The notes under the pieces are model-generated. The model had not been told where the DNA came from, did not search any database, and saw only the letters and a list, made by a program, of their open reading frames with translations. Positions 1 through 11,064 of a stretch of DNA of 64,000 nucleotides are shown in pieces. Numbering within the stretch: position 1 is the first letter of the stretch; each line of letters begins with the position of its first letter. A program made the position numbers and the translations under genes. The stretch covers positions 29,114-93,113 of the forward strand of contig NZ_FQVT01000010.1 of the NCBI RefSeq assembly GCF_900129445.1, given 5' to 3'. The DNA is from Salegentibacter echinorum. Its GTDB lineage: Bacteria > Bacteroidota > Bacteroidia > Flavobacteriales > Flavobacteriaceae.

Positions 1-619
1 CAGGCGGTTTTCATCAAATTACCTGTCCCGATTCTTTCAGGATCCTGCCCAAAGGATTCACCCGGATCAGGAATTATAGTATCCTAAGCAGTTATTACAA
101 AAGAACTATAATTCCAGAATTACAGCAGCTATTAGGCACGGCAGTACTACAGAAACAAAGCCCCTACAACACCAGATGTGCCCGGTATGCAAAAAGAAAA
201 ACTTATTACCGTGGTCACATTTACAGTTCGTGGTCCACCAAAACGCCGGCTTAACAAATTAAAACAAAATTAAATGATACTGAAAAACGATCCTAAAAGG
301 CGTAATCCAAGACTACATCCAAAAATCAAGAAAAATGGTAAAAAGCAGTGATAAAAAACCCTTCAATACCCAAAATAGTGAAACTTGCTATTTTCTAAGC
401 TTAGGTTTAGATGCCAAATAAAAAGAAAGGTGGGATTCTCTACCTAAAAAACTCAAGGCAAACAGACCAATCCCCATAGTGGCTAATCGAAGAACAGCCG
501 GTTTAGTCAACACGGCATTCATGTTAGGCTTCCGATAAAATCGGGACAGGCAGTACCGGCCACACTGCCTGACCCGATTTTTTCTCGGGGAATGCTTAGT
601 TATTGGATACAGTTTTTTA
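1..619. other. Gene-poor left edge
   Basis: No convincing gene is seen here. The stretch holds a perfect 11-bp inverted repeat (70-80 with 105-115, arm GGAATTATAGT), the word ATCGGGACAGG on the minus strand (22-32), and the strong hairpin at 537-581 downstream of the kinase gene. An 85-codon minus-strand reading frame at 388-645 has no recognisable features, runs through that hairpin and overlaps the kinase end, so it is not called. Confidence 0.5.
537..581 (-). terminator. Strong hairpin downstream of the kinase gene
   Basis: The arms AAAATCGGG-a-CAGGCAGT (537-554) and ACTGCCTG-a-CCCGATTTT (564-581) pair almost perfectly around a 9-nt loop. The site lies just past the stop of the minus-strand kinase gene and could end transcription in either direction. 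It contains ATCGGGACAGG, a word also found in the tRNA-Trp tandem repeat, so it may be one copy of a dispersed palindromic element. Confidence 0.6.
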
Positions 620-1741
620 TTAAAATGGTAAATCATCTTCTTCACTTGGGTCGTGTCTATCTATTTTGTCAAGCCTTTGCCATAAATTATTTAAAATCAC
701 TTTTTGTCTTTCTTTCGATGAAGAACTTAAGAATTTAGAAAAATCGTAAACTGTATCAACTTTTATTTCTCGATTTTTCCAATACCGAAAATTACCTTTG
801 ATAAAACATCTCGCAAGTCGGTTTTGATTTTGAATGTTGTCTTCTAAAATTGAATTTCTATGAACTTCTTGAATTTCTCTTATAATATTCGAAATATCTG
901 TAATGTATTCTGCATCAACATCAATGTTACTAAATATATTCTCTAAACCATCAGCAAATTTCTGGTATATTGCTTTCTCCTCCTTTGAAAATGAAATTTC
1001 GCTTGTCAATTCGGAAATCATTTTTCTGTTTAGGTCAAAAAATGATGAAACTCGATTATCATAATCTATTACAACAATATTTTTCAAAAGGTCTTTATAC
1101 CGAAAGTTTTGAAAATCATTTTCAACGATTATTTCTTCGAACATTTTTCCAATAAAATATAATTCCGTTTTAAAATCATATTTTTTTTCTTTGAAATCAT
1201 TTGGTGGTGAGTATCTCCAATTTAAGGATATGCTCTTATCAAAGTCCGACTCAAAATCTATTTTTTTGCTAAAGCCAAAATCTATTATTTTGACTATGCC
1301 TTCGTTAGAAATCAGAATGTTATCAGGTCGTATATCTCTGTGTAGAATATTTGAATTTTCTAAATGAACAAAACCGTTTATTGTTTGTCTAAATATGTCA
1401 TTTAATTTGTCAGGGTTTTCCTTTAAAAAGTCAGTTATGTTTTTGCCTTTTATAAATTCCATTAATATATATCCTGTATATTCTTCTGGATACAAATAGT
1501 AATTGAAAACTCTAACAATATTTTTATGATTTAAAAGATGAAGTAATTTGATTTCATCTTTGAAATTGTTGAAGAATATCTTTTTGTGCTCCTCGTAATA
1601 TGGCGAATATTTTTTGCAAACAAATCGCTCATTAATTATTTCATCTTCAAGAAGTACGGTTCTACCAGTTCCGCCTTGACCTATTTCTTCTATGAATTTA
1701 AAGTCTTTACTTCTTATAAATTGAATAATTTTTCCTTTCAT
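620..1741 (-). CDS. Serine/threonine protein kinase-like protein
   Basis: A Hanks-type kinase fold fills roughly the first 230 residues: glycine loop GQGGTGRTV, a lysine in FVCKK, catalytic loop HRDIRPDN (the usual Lys of HRDxKPxN is Arg), DFG in DFGFS, and a helical lobe around KTELYFIGKMFEE. About 150 C-terminal residues match nothing I recognise. No membrane segment or signal peptide is visible, so it should be cytoplasmic. I chose the ATG at 1741 over a GTG seven codons upstream. The gene stands alone, is visibly more AT-rich than the rpo genes beside it, and looks like an accessory, possibly acquired gene. Its substrate is unknown. Confidence 0.8.
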   Translation of the reverse strand: MKGKIIQFIRSKDFKFIEEIGQGGTGRTVLLEDEIINERFVCKKYSPYYEEHKKIFFNNFKDEIKLLHLLNHKNIVRVFNYYLYPEEYTGYILMEFIKGKNITDFLKENPDKLNDIFRQTINGFVHLENSNILHRDIRPDNILISNEGIVKIIDFGFSKKIDFESDFDKSISLNWRYSPPNDFKEKKYDFKTELYFIGKMFEEIIVENDFQNFRYKDLLKNIVVIDYDNRVSSFFDLNRKMISELTSEISFSKEEKAIYQKFADGLENIFSNIDVDAEYITDISNIIREIQEVHRNSILEDNIQNQNRLARCFIKGNFRYWKNREIKVDTVYDFSKFLSSSSKERQKVILNNLWQRLDKIDRHDPSEEDDLPF

Positions 1742-1760
1742 CGATTTTTGTTCAAATTGC

Positions 1761-1767
1761 ACCCAAC
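1761..1767 (-). other. Integron-core-like heptamer upstream of the kinase
   Basis: The plus strand reads ACCCAAC, which fits the RYYYAAC half of an attC core (GTTGGGT on the coding strand), about 20 bases upstream of the kinase ATG. No clear partner site was found, so this may be chance. Confidence 0.15.
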
Positions 1768-1846
1768 GTGTTATATCCAGTACAATATACCTATCTAATC
1801 AAAAATATTCAGGGATAAACGCAGGTTTAAAGTGCTTTTTATAATT

Positions 1847-1876
1847 AAACCCCACAGCCAGAAACTGCAGGGTTTT
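1847..1876 (-). terminator. Hairpin after the DUF3467 gene
   Basis: AAACCC..CAG pairs with CTG..GGGTTT across a short loop, about 20 nt past the DUF3467 stop on the minus strand, followed by an AT-rich run. It is a plausible intrinsic terminator. Confidence 0.5.
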
Positions 1877-1896
1877 AAAATAAAATTTCAATTAAA

Positions 1897-2214
1897 TTAA
1901 GCTTGACCCGTTGGGCCAAAATTAAGTGGCATTGGGGCTTTTTCATAATCCCTTATTTCGCCGTGTGCTTTTTCAAAACGCTGGATATTATCATTTAAAG
2001 CTTTTAGCAAACGTTTTGCGTGCTGCGGGGTTAAGATAATACGTGATTTTACCTTGCTCTTAGGTCTGCCGGGCATGATATTTACAAAATCGACCACAAA
2101 CTCTGATACCGAATGATTAATAATCGCCAGGTTAGAATAGGTGCCCTCGGCTACGGTTTCATCCAGTTCTATATTGATTTGTCCCTTTTTGGGTTGTTTC
2201 TTTTCTTCACTCAT
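1897..2214 (-). CDS. DUF3467 family protein
   Basis: A 105-residue soluble protein of the DUF3467 type. Recognisable parts are the N-terminal strand QINIELDE, the segment YSNLAIINHSVSEFVVDFVN, and RIILTPQHAKRLLKALNDNI. Function is unknown. In Bacteroidetes it often sits behind rpoC, as here, 110 bp downstream and separated by two hairpins, so it may share read-through transcription or have its own promoter. No signal peptide or membrane segment is seen. Confidence 0.85.
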   Translation of the reverse strand: MSEEKKQPKKGQINIELDETVAEGTYSNLAIINHSVSEFVVDFVNIMPGRPKSKVKSRIILTPQHAKRLLKALNDNIQRFEKAHGEIRDYEKAPMPLNFGPTGQA

Positions 2215-2249
2215 ATTGTTGCTTTGAAATGTTTAAAATAAAAATACAA

Positions 2250-2276
2250 AAAATCCCGGCCTAAGACCGGGATTTT
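2250..2276. terminator. Symmetric hairpin between rpoC and DUF3467
   Basis: AAAATCCCGG and CCGGGATTTT pair perfectly around a 7-nt loop, flanked by A and T runs, so it could act on either strand. It lies in the leader of the DUF3467 gene. Confidence 0.5.
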
Positions 2277-2280
2277 AGCT

Positions 2281-2312
2281 TATAAAAAGAAAAGAGCCGC
2301 GATTGCGGCCCT
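2281..2312 (-). terminator. rpoC terminator
   Basis: On the minus strand GCCGC-AATC-GCGGC (2296-2309) is followed by a T-rich tract (complement of 2281-2295), 12-40 nt past the rpoC stop. This is the classical intrinsic terminator layout and probably ends the superoperon. Confidence 0.75.
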
Positions 2313-2323
2313 TGTTCCAAACA

Positions 2324-5300
2324 TTAGTTATAATTAACTTCTTGTTTTTGCTCCATCATTTCGTCAAATTCTTCTTTAGAACCAACGATAATGCTATCAT
2401 ACTCGCGCATTCCTGTACCTGCAGGGATCTTATGTCCTACAATTACATTTTCCTTAAGTCCTTCAAGCTTATCGATCTTACCGCTCACCGCAGCCTCGTT
2501 CAATACTTTGGTTGTTTCCTGGAAGGAAGCCGCCGAAATAAACGATTTTGTTTGTAGCGATGCCCTCGTAATACCCTGAAGTACCGGAGTTGCCGTTGCA
2601 GCAGTTACATCTCTGGCTGTTGCAAGGTTTTTGTCTTCCCTTCTCAACAAGGAATTCTCATCCCTAAGCTCTCTAGGAGAAACAATTTGTCCCGGTTTAA
2701 GGTTTTCTGAATCCCCGGCATCATCCACCACTTTCATTCCGAAGACTTTATCGTTCTCCTCAATGAAATCTGATTTATGTACCAGTTGGTTCTCAAGGAA
2801 AATGGTATCTCCCGGATCCTGAACCCTTACCTTACGCATCATTTGTCTTACTACAACCTCAAAGTGCTTATCGTTAATCTTCACACCCTGTAGTCTATAC
2901 ACTTCCTGAACTTCGTTCACCAGGTACTGTTGTACCGCGTTTGGCCCTTTAATGTTCAGGATATCTTCTGGAGTAATAGAACCATCAGAAAGTGGCATTC
3001 CCGCTCTCACGTAGTCATTTTCCTGTACCAGGATTTGGCTGGATAACTTCACTAAGTATTTCTTAACCTCTCCCAGTTTAGATTCTACAATGATCTCGCG
3101 GTTACCTCGTTTAATTTTCCCGAAGGAAACCACGCCGTCTATCGCACTTACTACGGCAGGATTTGAAGGGTTACGGGCTTCAAACAGCTCGGTTACCCTT
3201 GGCAGACCACCGGTAATATCTCCTGCTTTAGAAGATTTACGTGGAATCTTAACCAAAATCTTACCAATTCCTATTTTCTCCTCATTATCTACCATAAGGT
3301 GGGCACCCACCGGTAGGTTATAAGAACGAATCACTTCTCCTTTTTTACCAAGAATATGTAAAGTAGGAATCAATTTTTTGTTTCTTGATTCTGAAATTAC
3401 TTTTTCCTGGAATCCGGTTTGCTCATCGATCTCTACCTGGTAAGTTACACCTTGCTCGATATTCTCATATTTAATCTTACCGGCAAACTCTGAAATAATT
3501 ACCCCGTTATATGGATCCCACTGGCATATAGTATCACCTTCGGCAACATCTACACCATCTTCAATAAATATTTGAGAACCATAAGGAATGTTACTATTAC
3601 TTAGCACTACCCCGGTTTTCTTATCTTTTATCTTCAGCTCGGCAGTTCTGGAGATTACGATCTCGGCCTGGCTACCATCTGGAGCTTCACCTTTTACTAC
3701 TTTAAGATCTTCAATTTCTGCACGACCTTCAAATTTAGCCACCAGTTTATTATCTTCAGAAATGTTTCCGGCAATACCTCCAACGTGGAACGTACGAAGG
3801 GTTAACTGTGTACCGGGCTCTCCAATAGATTGCGCAGCTACAACACCAACGGCCTCACCTCTTTGTACCAGTTTATTGGTAGAAAGGTTTCTTCCGTAGC
3901 ATTTAACACAAATACCTTTTTTAGCTTCACAGGTTAATGGTGATCTCACCTCTACGCTTTCAATTGGTGCGGCTTCAATTTTCGCAACAATATCTGCAGT
4001 GATTTCATCTCCTGCTTCAACTAACAATTCATTATTTGAAGGATCGTGAACATCGTGCAGGGAAATACGTCCCAGGATTCTTTCTCCTAAAGATTCCACA
4101 GTCTCTTCGTTCTTCTTAAGCGGTCTTACTTCTACACCTCTTAAAGTTCCACAGTCTTCTTCATTTACAATAACATCTTGCGAAACATCTACCAATCTAC
4201 GTGTTAGATAACCCGCATCGGCAGTTTTAAGTGCAGTATCGGCTAGACCTTTACGTGCACCGTGGGTAGAAATAAAGTATTCAAGAATTGAAAGCCCTTC
4301 TTTAAAGTTAGAAAGAATTGGGTTTTCAATAATTTCACCACCACCGGAATTCGATTTTTTAGGCTTGGCCATTAATCCTCGCATTCCCGTTAACTGACGA
4401 ATTTGCTCTTTAGATCCACGTGCCCCAGAATCAAGCATCATAAACACCGAGTTAAAACCTTGCTTGTCTTCGCGAATTCGCTTCATCGCCAATTCGGTAA
4501 GACCGGCGTTGGTGGAAGTCCAAATATCAATCACCTGGTTATAACGCTCGTTGTTGGTAATAAGCCCCATATTATAGTTGCCTACAATACCCTCAACCTG
4601 CTCGTTAGCTTCATCGATCATCGTTTGTTTTTCTGCAGGAATAATAATATCCCCAAGGCTAAACGACAATCCACCTCTAAAGGCATATCCATAACCCATT
4701 TCTTTAATGGCGTCCAGGAATTCACCTGTTTCTGGTACACTGGTTTTATTCAATACACTACCAATAATATCCCGAAGGTTTTTCTTGGTCAATACGGTAT
4801 TTACAAAACCAACTTTTTCTGGTACAGCCTGGTTAAACAGTACTCTACCAACTGTAGTTTCAATAATTTGATATACTAATTCCCCGGCAGCGTTAAAATC
4901 TTTTGCCCTAATTTTAATTTTGGCGTTAAGATCTACCTTTTTCTGGTTGTAAGCGATTACCAACTCTTCATCTGAATAGAACGTAAGGCCTTCACCTTTT
5001 ACTTTCACATCATCTGTAGATTCCCGTGATTTGGTCATATAATAAAGACCAAGAATCATATCCTGGGAAGGTACTGTAATTGGCGAACCGTTTGCCGGGT
5101 TAAGAATATTGTGAGAAGCCAACATTAAAAGTTGCGCTTCTAAAATAGCCTCTGGTCCAAGCGGTAGGTGTACCGCCATCTGGTCACCATCAAAGTCGGC
5201 GTTAAATGCCGTACACGCTAAGGGGTGTAATTGTATCGCTTTACCTTCAATAAGCTTAGGCTGAAATGCCTGAATACCCAAGCGGTGAAGCGTAGGAGCA

Positions 5301-6625
5301 CGGTTAAGCAGTACAGGATGTCCTTTAAGAACATTTTCTAAAATATCCCATACAATCGGCTCTTTCTTATCGATTATTTTCTTGGCAGATTTTACGGTTT
5401 TTACAATTCCTCTTTCAATTAATTTTCTAATTACAAAAGGTTTGTAAAGTTCTGCTGCCATGTTTTTTGGAAGACCACACTCATACATCTTCAACTCTGG
5501 TCCCACAACAATTACCGAACGTGCCGAGTAATCTACACGTTTCCCCAACAAGTTTTGGCGAAAACGTCCCTGCTTCCCTTTAAGGGAGTCTGAAAGTGAT
5601 TTCAACGGACGGTTTGAATCGGTTTTTACTGCGGAAGATTTCCTGGTGTTGTCGAACAATGAATCTACCGATTCCTGAAGCATACGTTTCTCATTACGTA
5701 AAATTACTTCGGGAGCCTTAATCTCCATTAATCTTTTAAGTCGGTTGTTACGAATAATCACCCTTCTATAAAGATCATTTAAATCTGAAGTCGCGAAACG
5801 TCCACCATCAAGCGGTACCAATGGGCGTAATTCTGGCGGAATTACCGGTACCACCTTCATAATCATCCACTCCGGAAGGTTTTCGCGATTTTTATTGGCA
5901 TCACGTAGTGCTTCCACAACCTGAAGGCGTTTAAGAGCTTCAGTTTTACGTTGTTTAGAAGTTTCGTTATTTGCCTTGTGTCTTAACTCGTAAGAAAGTT
6001 CGTTAAGGTCTATTCTCTTAAGTATTTCAATAAGACACTCTGCCCCCATCTTCGCGATGAATTTATTAGGGTCGTTATCTTCCAAATACATATTTTCCTG
6101 CGGAAGACTATCTAAAACATTAAGATACTCTTCTTCGGTAAGAAAATCCATTTTCTTTAATGGTTCTCCTTCTTCATTTTTAGCAATACCGGCCTGGATT
6201 ACTACGTAGCGTTCGTAGTAAATAATCATATCTAATTTCTTAGACGGAAGACCAAGTAGGTATCCAATTTTGTTTGGTAAAGAACGGAAGTACCAGATAT
6301 GTGCTACAGGAACTACCAGATTTATGTGTCCCACACGGTCTCTACGTACTTGTTTTTCGGTTACCTCTACCCCGCAACGGTCACAAACAATTCCTTTGTA
6401 ACGTATTCTTTTATATTTACCACAAGCACATTCGTAATCCTTTACAGGACCAAAAATACGCTCACAAAACAAACCGTCACGCTCTGGTTTGTGGGTACGA
6501 TAGTTGATAGTTTCCGGTTTAAGAACTTCTCCGCGAGACTCTGCGAGGATAGACTCTGGGGAAGCTAAACCTATAGAGATTTTATCAAATCTCTTTACTG
6601 CATTCTTATCATTATTTCTAGCCAT
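2324..6625 (-). CDS. rpoC: DNA-directed RNA polymerase subunit beta'
   Basis: The largest RNA polymerase subunit, about 1433 residues. The N-terminal zinc ribbon is intact ([19 protein letters not shown]), the catalytic NADFDGD loop binds the active-site magnesium, and the second zinc site is intact (CGTLRG with [11 protein letters not shown]). The trigger-loop region and C-terminal domain follow. I chose the ATG giving MARNNDKN; a TTG three codons upstream is unlikely. The gene follows rpoB by about 70 bp with a CAGT-rich hairpin between them. It is the last core gene of the superoperon. Confidence 0.98.
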   Translation of the reverse strand: MARNNDKNAVKRFDKISIGLASPESILAESRGEVLKPETINYRTHKPERDGLFCERIFGPVKDYECACGKYKRIRYKGIVCDRCGVEVTEKQVRRDRVGHINLVVPVAHIWYFRSLPNKIGYLLGLPSKKLDMIIYYERYVVIQAGIAKNEEGEPLKKMDFLTEEEYLNVLDSLPQENMYLEDNDPNKFIAKMGAECLIEILKRIDLNELSYELRHKANNETSKQRKTEALKRLQVVEALRDANKNRENLPEWMIMKVVPVIPPELRPLVPLDGGRFATSDLNDLYRRVIIRNNRLKRLMEIKAPEVILRNEKRMLQESVDSLFDNTRKSSAVKTDSNRPLKSLSDSLKGKQGRFRQNLLGKRVDYSARSVIVVGPELKMYECGLPKNMAAELYKPFVIRKLIERGIVKTVKSAKKIIDKKEPIVWDILENVLKGHPVLLNRAPTLHRLGIQAFQPKLIEGKAIQLHPLACTAFNADFDGDQMAVHLPLGPEAILEAQLLMLASHNILNPANGSPITVPSQDMILGLYYMTKSRESTDDVKVKGEGLTFYSDEELVIAYNQKKVDLNAKIKIRAKDFNAAGELVYQIIETTVGRVLFNQAVPEKVGFVNTVLTKKNLRDIIGSVLNKTSVPETGEFLDAIKEMGYGYAFRGGLSFSLGDIIIPAEKQTMIDEANEQVEGIVGNYNMGLITNNERYNQVIDIWTSTNAGLTELAMKRIREDKQGFNSVFMMLDSGARGSKEQIRQLTGMRGLMAKPKKSNSGGGEIIENPILSNFKEGLSILEYFISTHGARKGLADTALKTADAGYLTRRLVDVSQDVIVNEEDCGTLRGVEVRPLKKNEETVESLGERILGRISLHDVHDPSNNELLVEAGDEITADIVAKIEAAPIESVEVRSPLTCEAKKGICVKCYGRNLSTNKLVQRGEAVGVVAAQSIGEPGTQLTLRTFHVGGIAGNISEDNKLVAKFEGRAEIEDLKVVKGEAPDGSQAEIVISRTAELKIKDKKTGVVLSNSNIPYGSQIFIEDGVDVAEGDTICQWDPYNGVIISEFAGKIKYENIEQGVTYQVEIDEQTGFQEKVISESRNKKLIPTLHILGKKGEVIRSYNLPVGAHLMVDNEEKIGIGKILVKIPRKSSKAGDITGGLPRVTELFEARNPSNPAVVSAIDGVVSFGKIKRGNREIIVESKLGEVKKYLVKLSSQILVQENDYVRAGMPLSDGSITPEDILNIKGPNAVQQYLVNEVQEVYRLQGVKINDKHFEVVVRQMMRKVRVQDPGDTIFLENQLVHKSDFIEENDKVFGMKVVDDAGDSENLKPGQIVSPRELRDENSLLRREDKNLATARDVTAATATPVLQGITRASLQTKSFISAASFQETTKVLNEAAVSGKIDKLEGLKENVIVGHKIPAGTGMREYDSIIVGSKEEFDEMMEQKQEVNYN

Positions 6626-6636
6626 ATTTTCCAATA

Positions 6637-6684
6637 TTCAGTATATCAGTATTCAGCAGCAGTAAAAACTACCACTGAATACTG
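6637..6684. repeat. CAGT-rich island between rpoB and rpoC
   Basis: Several CAGT or TTCAG words are packed together, then the reverse: CAGTATTCAG (6647-6656) pairs perfectly with CTGAATACTG (6675-6684). It occupies most of the rpoB-rpoC spacer, and similar islands occur near 51769, 55688 and 56122. Confidence 0.6.
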
Positions 6685-6695
6685 TAAACTTTTTA

Positions 6696-9600
6696 TTATT
6701 CTTCTAATTTAATATCCAAACCAAGACCTTTCAATTCGTGCATAAGTACGTTGAAAGATTCCGGCAGGCCGGGTTCTGGCATAGGCTCTCCTTTTACGAT
6801 AGATTCGTAAGTTTTAGCCCTTCCTATAACATCATCAGACTTCACTGTTAAGATTTCACGCAGGGTACTTGAGGCTCCATAAGCTTCAAGGGCCCAAACT
6901 TCCATCTCTCCAAATCGCTGTCCACCAAACTGTGCCTTACCACCAAGCGGTTGCTGGGTAATAAGAGAGTATGGACCAATAGACCTGGCGTGCATTTTAT
7001 CTTCAATCATATGGCCCAGTTTCAGCATATAGATTACCCCTACTGTAGCAGGTTGGTCAAATCTATCACCTGTACCACCATCATATAGATAAGTATGTCC
7101 ATATCTTGGAATTCCGGCTTTATCGGTAAGCTCATTAATATGATCTATACTGGCACCATCAAAAATTGGTGTTGCATATTTCGTGTTAAGCTTCTGGCCG
7201 GCCCATCCAAGAACAGTTTCATAGATCTGTCCAATATTCATACGTGAAGGTACCCCAAGTGGGTTCAACACGATATCTACCGGAGTACCATCATCAAGGA
7301 ATGGCATATCTTCCTGGCGCACAATCCTGGCAACAATACCTTTGTTACCGTGACGTCCCGCCATCTTATCCCCTACTTTAAGCTTACGTTTCTTGGCGAT
7401 GTAAACTTTAGCAAGTTTAAGGATACCAGATGGAAGCTCATCTCCAACAGAGATGGTAAACTTCTCTCTTCTCAAGTTCCCCTGAAGATCGTTTTCCTTA
7501 ATTTTATAGTTGTGGATAAGATCTGCAACCAAAGTGTTTAAGTGATCATCTGTCGTCCAGGTGCCGTGCGTTAAGTGGGTATAATCATCTACCGAATTTA
7601 ACATCTTAAGGGTGTATTTCTTCCCTTTTGGCATTACCTCTTCTCCAAGATCATTTTGAACGCCCTGTGCTGTTTTTCCGCCAATAATTGTAAATAATTT
7701 ATCTACAAGCTCAGCCTTTAAATTAGCAAATTTAGCGTCATACTTTTTCTCTAATGCTGCAACATCTTCTTTATCCTGCGCTCTCTTGCGTTTATCTTTA
7801 ATAGCACGGGCAAACAATTTCTTGTCTATAACCACACCATTAAGTGATGGAGAAGCTTTAAGGGATGCGTCTTTTACATCTCCTGCTTTATCTCCAAAGA
7901 TGGCACGAAGTAATTTCTCTTCCGGAGTTGGGTCACTCTCTCCTTTTGGTGTAATTTTACCAATAAGAATATCCCCAGGTTTAACCTCGGCACCAATCCT
8001 AATCATCCCGTGTTCATCAAGGTCTTTGGTAGCCTCTTCTGAAACGTTTGGAATATCATTGGTCAATTCTTCGTTTCCAAGTTTGGTATCCCTAACTTCA
8101 AGCGAGTATTCATCTACGTGGATAGAAGTAAAAATATCTTCCCTTACCACTTTTTCTGAAATTACAATCGCATCCTCAAAGTTGTAACCTTTCCAGGGCA
8201 TAAAAGCAACCTTCATGTTTCTTCCCAGTGCAAGTTCTCCTGCTTCTGTAGCGTAACCCTGGCATAACACCTGTCCTTTGGTTACCCTGTCACCAACCCT
8301 AACAATAGGTTTTAGGTTAATAGAAGACCCCTGGTTTGTTTTACGAAACTTAATAAGATCGTAGCTTTTTGAATCACTATCAAAACTTACCATACGCTCT
8401 TCTTCGCTACGGTCGTATTTAATAATAATTTGTTTTGCATCTACATATTCCACTTCACCATCGCCCTCAGCATTAATCAATACACGGGAATCTGTAGCTA
8501 CCTGGCGCTCCAATCCTGTTCCTACAATAGGAGAATCTGCTTGCAATAATGGTAATGCCTGGCGCATCATGTTAGATCCCATCAAGGCACGGTTCGCATC
8601 ATCGTGTTCCAAAAACGGAATTAACGAAGCCGAGATTGAAGAAATCTGGTTTGGTGCAACATCGGTATAGTGTATCTCTTTTGGATCTACTACCGGGAAG
8701 TCACCCTCCATTCTTGCAATTACTCTTTCAGAATCTATAGTACCATCGTCTTTAAGAGGGATGTTAGCTTGAGCGATCTTTTTGTCCTCTTCCTCTTCAG
8801 CACTTAGGTATATAGGCTCTTCAGAAATATTTATTTTTCCATTTTCAACAGTTCGGTATGGTGTCTCAATGAAGCCCATTCCATTTACTTTCGCATAAAC
8901 CGAAAGTGAAGAAATAAGCCCAATGTTTGGACCCTCGGGAGTTTCAATAGGACAAAGTCTTCCGTAGTGTGTGTAGTGAACATCACGTACCTCAAAACCT
9001 GCTCTTTCCCTGGATAAACCACCCGGACCTAATGCAGAAAGACGACGCTTATGCGTGATTTCTGCCAGTGGGTTGGTTTGGTCCATAAACTGAGACAACT
9101 GGTTGGTACCAAAGAAAGAATTAATCACCGAAGATAATGTCTTGGCGTTAATTAAATCTATTGGAGTAAATACCTCGTTGTCACGAACGTTCATTCTTTC
9201 ACGAATGGTACGTGCCATACGGGCAAGACCAACACCAAACTGCTGAGATAGTTGCTCACCAACAGTTCTAACACGACGGTTAGAAAGGTGGTCAATATCA
9301 TCTATCTCTGCTTTAGAGTTAATAAGCTCTATTAAATATTTTACAATGGTAATGATGTCTTCTTTGGTAAGCACCTGCTTATCCATAGCCACATCAAGAC
9401 CAAGTTTTTTATTCATTCTATATCGACCTACTTCCCCAAGGCTGTAACGCTGGTCTGAGAAGAACAATTTATCAATAATACCGCGCGCAGTTTCCTCGTC
9501 TGGCGGTTCAGCATTACGCAATTGACGGTAGATATGTTCTACTGCCTCTTTCTCTGAGTTTGTAGGATCTTTTTGAAGTGTATTATGAATAATCGCGTAA

Positions 9601-10505
9601 TCTCCGGTAGAATTATCCTCTTTATGCAGTAGAATTGTTTTACTGCCGGTTTCAAGAATTTCCTCTATGTGATCTTTATTAAGCTCGGTATCACGATCTA
9701 ATACAATTTCGTTACGTTCTATCGAAACAACCTCTCCTGTATCTTCATCCACAAAATCTTCATACCAGGTGTTCAATACACGTGCGGCCAGTTTACGGCC
9801 CAATACTTTTTTAAGTCCTGTTTTAGAAACTTTCACCTCTTCTGCAAGGTCAAAAATCTCTAAAATATCTTTATCGCGCTCAAAACCAATGGCACGGAAA
9901 AGCGTGGTTACAGGTAACTTTTTCTTTCTATCGATATAAGCATACATCACGCTGTTAATATCGGTAGCAAATTCTATCCAGGAACCTTTAAAAGGAATTA
10001 CACGGGCAGAATATAGTTTTGTTCCATTTGCGTGGAACGATTGTCCAAAGAAGACTCCAGGTGAACGGTGAAGTTGAGATACTACCACACGTTCTGCTCC
10101 GTTTACACAAAAGGTACCACTAGGGGTCATATAAGGAATAGTCCCTAAATAAACGTCCTGTACAATAGTTTCAAAATCTTCGTGTTCAGGATCGGTACAA
10201 TATAATTTTAACCTGGCTTTTAACGGTACACTATAAGTCAACCCACGCTCTATACATTCCTGAATGGAATATCTGGGTGGGTCCACAAAATAATCTAAAA
10301 ATTCTAGTACAAATTGGTTACGGGTATCCGTAATAGGGAAGTTTTCCAGGAAGGTATTATAAAGACCTTCATTTCCCCGCTCTTCTGATTTAGTTTCTAA
10401 TTGAAAGAAATCCTGGAACGACTTGATTTGGATATCCAAAAAGTCGGGATAATCAGGCTTCTTTACAGAGGAGAAACTTACTCTTTCAGTTTGCTTTGCT
10501 AACAT
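6696..10505 (-). CDS. rpoB: DNA-directed RNA polymerase subunit beta
   Basis: Catalytic beta subunit, about 1269 residues. The rifampicin pocket is the sensitive type: [20 protein letters not shown] followed by LSALGPGG, with the usual Gln, Asp, His and Ser in place. Downstream come RHGNKG and the C-terminal [19 protein letters not shown] segment that meets beta'. I chose the ATG at 10505; a TTG one codon upstream is an artefact. It is preceded by a strong hairpin after rplL and followed by rpoC. Confidence 0.98.
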   Translation of the reverse strand: MLAKQTERVSFSSVKKPDYPDFLDIQIKSFQDFFQLETKSEERGNEGLYNTFLENFPITDTRNQFVLEFLDYFVDPPRYSIQECIERGLTYSVPLKARLKLYCTDPEHEDFETIVQDVYLGTIPYMTPSGTFCVNGAERVVVSQLHRSPGVFFGQSFHANGTKLYSARVIPFKGSWIEFATDINSVMYAYIDRKKKLPVTTLFRAIGFERDKDILEIFDLAEEVKVSKTGLKKVLGRKLAARVLNTWYEDFVDEDTGEVVSIERNEIVLDRDTELNKDHIEEILETGSKTILLHKEDNSTGDYAIIHNTLQKDPTNSEKEAVEHIYRQLRNAEPPDEETARGIIDKLFFSDQRYSLGEVGRYRMNKKLGLDVAMDKQVLTKEDIITIVKYLIELINSKAEIDDIDHLSNRRVRTVGEQLSQQFGVGLARMARTIRERMNVRDNEVFTPIDLINAKTLSSVINSFFGTNQLSQFMDQTNPLAEITHKRRLSALGPGGLSRERAGFEVRDVHYTHYGRLCPIETPEGPNIGLISSLSVYAKVNGMGFIETPYRTVENGKINISEEPIYLSAEEEEDKKIAQANIPLKDDGTIDSERVIARMEGDFPVVDPKEIHYTDVAPNQISSISASLIPFLEHDDANRALMGSNMMRQALPLLQADSPIVGTGLERQVATDSRVLINAEGDGEVEYVDAKQIIIKYDRSEEERMVSFDSDSKSYDLIKFRKTNQGSSINLKPIVRVGDRVTKGQVLCQGYATEAGELALGRNMKVAFMPWKGYNFEDAIVISEKVVREDIFTSIHVDEYSLEVRDTKLGNEELTNDIPNVSEEATKDLDEHGMIRIGAEVKPGDILIGKITPKGESDPTPEEKLLRAIFGDKAGDVKDASLKASPSLNGVVIDKKLFARAIKDKRKRAQDKEDVAALEKKYDAKFANLKAELVDKLFTIIGGKTAQGVQNDLGEEVMPKGKKYTLKMLNSVDDYTHLTHGTWTTDDHLNTLVADLIHNYKIKENDLQGNLRREKFTISVGDELPSGILKLAKVYIAKKRKLKVGDKMAGRHGNKGIVARIVRQEDMPFLDDGTPVDIVLNPLGVPSRMNIGQIYETVLGWAGQKLNTKYATPIFDGASIDHINELTDKAGIPRYGHTYLYDGGTGDRFDQPATVGVIYMLKLGHMIEDKMHARSIGPYSLITQQPLGGKAQFGGQRFGEMEVWALEAYGASSTLREILTVKSDDVIGRAKTYESIVKGEPMPEPGLPESFNVLMHELKGLGLDIKLEE

Positions 10506-10571
10506 CAATGGACGGATTATAATTTATTAAAAAACGGGTGCGTTATAGATTTTTGGCTATATACGCAAAAG

Positions 10572-10609
10572 GGTTTAGACCTTCAGGAACGTATCCTGAG
10601 GTCTAAACC
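10572..10609 (-). promoter_or_regulatory. rplL-rpoB intercistronic hairpin (attenuator-like)
   Basis: GGTTTAGACC-TTCAGGA and TCCTGA-GGTCTAAACC form a 16-bp stem with one bulged base and a 5-nt loop. On the transcribed strand only a short CTTTTG follows, so this looks like a weak terminator or an RNA-processing site rather than a full stop. E. coli has an attenuator and an RNase III site at the same place. Confidence 0.65.
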
Positions 10610-10632
10610 TAAATAATATTGCTTTGTCAAGC

Positions 10633-11007
10633 TTATTTAAGCTCAACCTCGGCTCCTGCTTCTTCTAGCTGTGATTTAAGTGCTTCAGCTTCATCTTTGG
10701 CAACTCCTTCTTTAACTGGAGCTGGTGCGCCATCTACTAATGCTTTAGCATCTTTAAGACCAAGACCGGTTAGTTCTTTTACCAACTTAACAACTGCAAG
10801 TTTAGAACCACCTGGAGCATTAAGAATTACGTCGAATTCTGTTTGCTCTTCAGCAGCTTCACCTTCAGCGGCTCCACCACCGGCAACAGCTACTGCAGCA
10901 GCTGCAGGCTCTATACCATATTCTTCTTTTAAAATATCAGCCAACTCATTTACCTCTTTTACGGTTAAGTTAACCAATTGTTCTGCGAAATCTTTCAAAT
11001 CTGCCAT
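10633..11007 (-). CDS. rplL: 50S ribosomal protein L7/L12
   Basis: A 124-residue stalk protein. The N-terminal dimerisation helices ([23 protein letters not shown]) are followed by an Ala/Gly-rich hinge near residues 36-52, then the C-terminal factor-binding domain ([27 protein letters not shown]). Normal length for the family. It recruits translation GTPases such as the EF-Tu encoded upstream. It lies 57 bp after rplJ, in the usual L10-L12 pair. Confidence 0.97.
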   Translation of the reverse strand: MADLKDFAEQLVNLTVKEVNELADILKEEYGIEPAAAAVAVAGGGAAEGEAAEEQTEFDVILNAPGGSKLAVVKLVKELTGLGLKDAKALVDGAPAPVKEGVAKDEAEALKSQLEEAGAEVELK

Positions 11008-11064
11008 TTTCTATCGTTTTTAAAAAGTTCTTTAATTTATATTTGTTAAAAAGTGCGTACTATG

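Noticed and set aside
388..645. 85-residue minus-strand frame (MKKMIYHFNKK...)
   Set aside because: It overlaps the end of the kinase gene, runs through a strong hairpin, has no recognisable domain and no promoter or start context.
1761..1767. A true integron at the left edge
   Set aside because: Only one core heptamer is seen; no integrase gene or second attC was found in the window.
4403..4879. 158-codon plus-strand frame within rpoC
   Set aside because: It lies antisense to the highly conserved beta' catalytic region; codon constraint explains its length.
7786..8187. 133-codon plus-strand frame within rpoB
   Set aside because: Antisense shadow of rpoB; Ser/Leu-rich composition typical of such frames.
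10619..11023. 134-codon plus-strand frame covering rplL
   Set aside because: Exact antisense of the Ala/Glu-rich rplL gene, giving a Ser/Ala-rich artefact.
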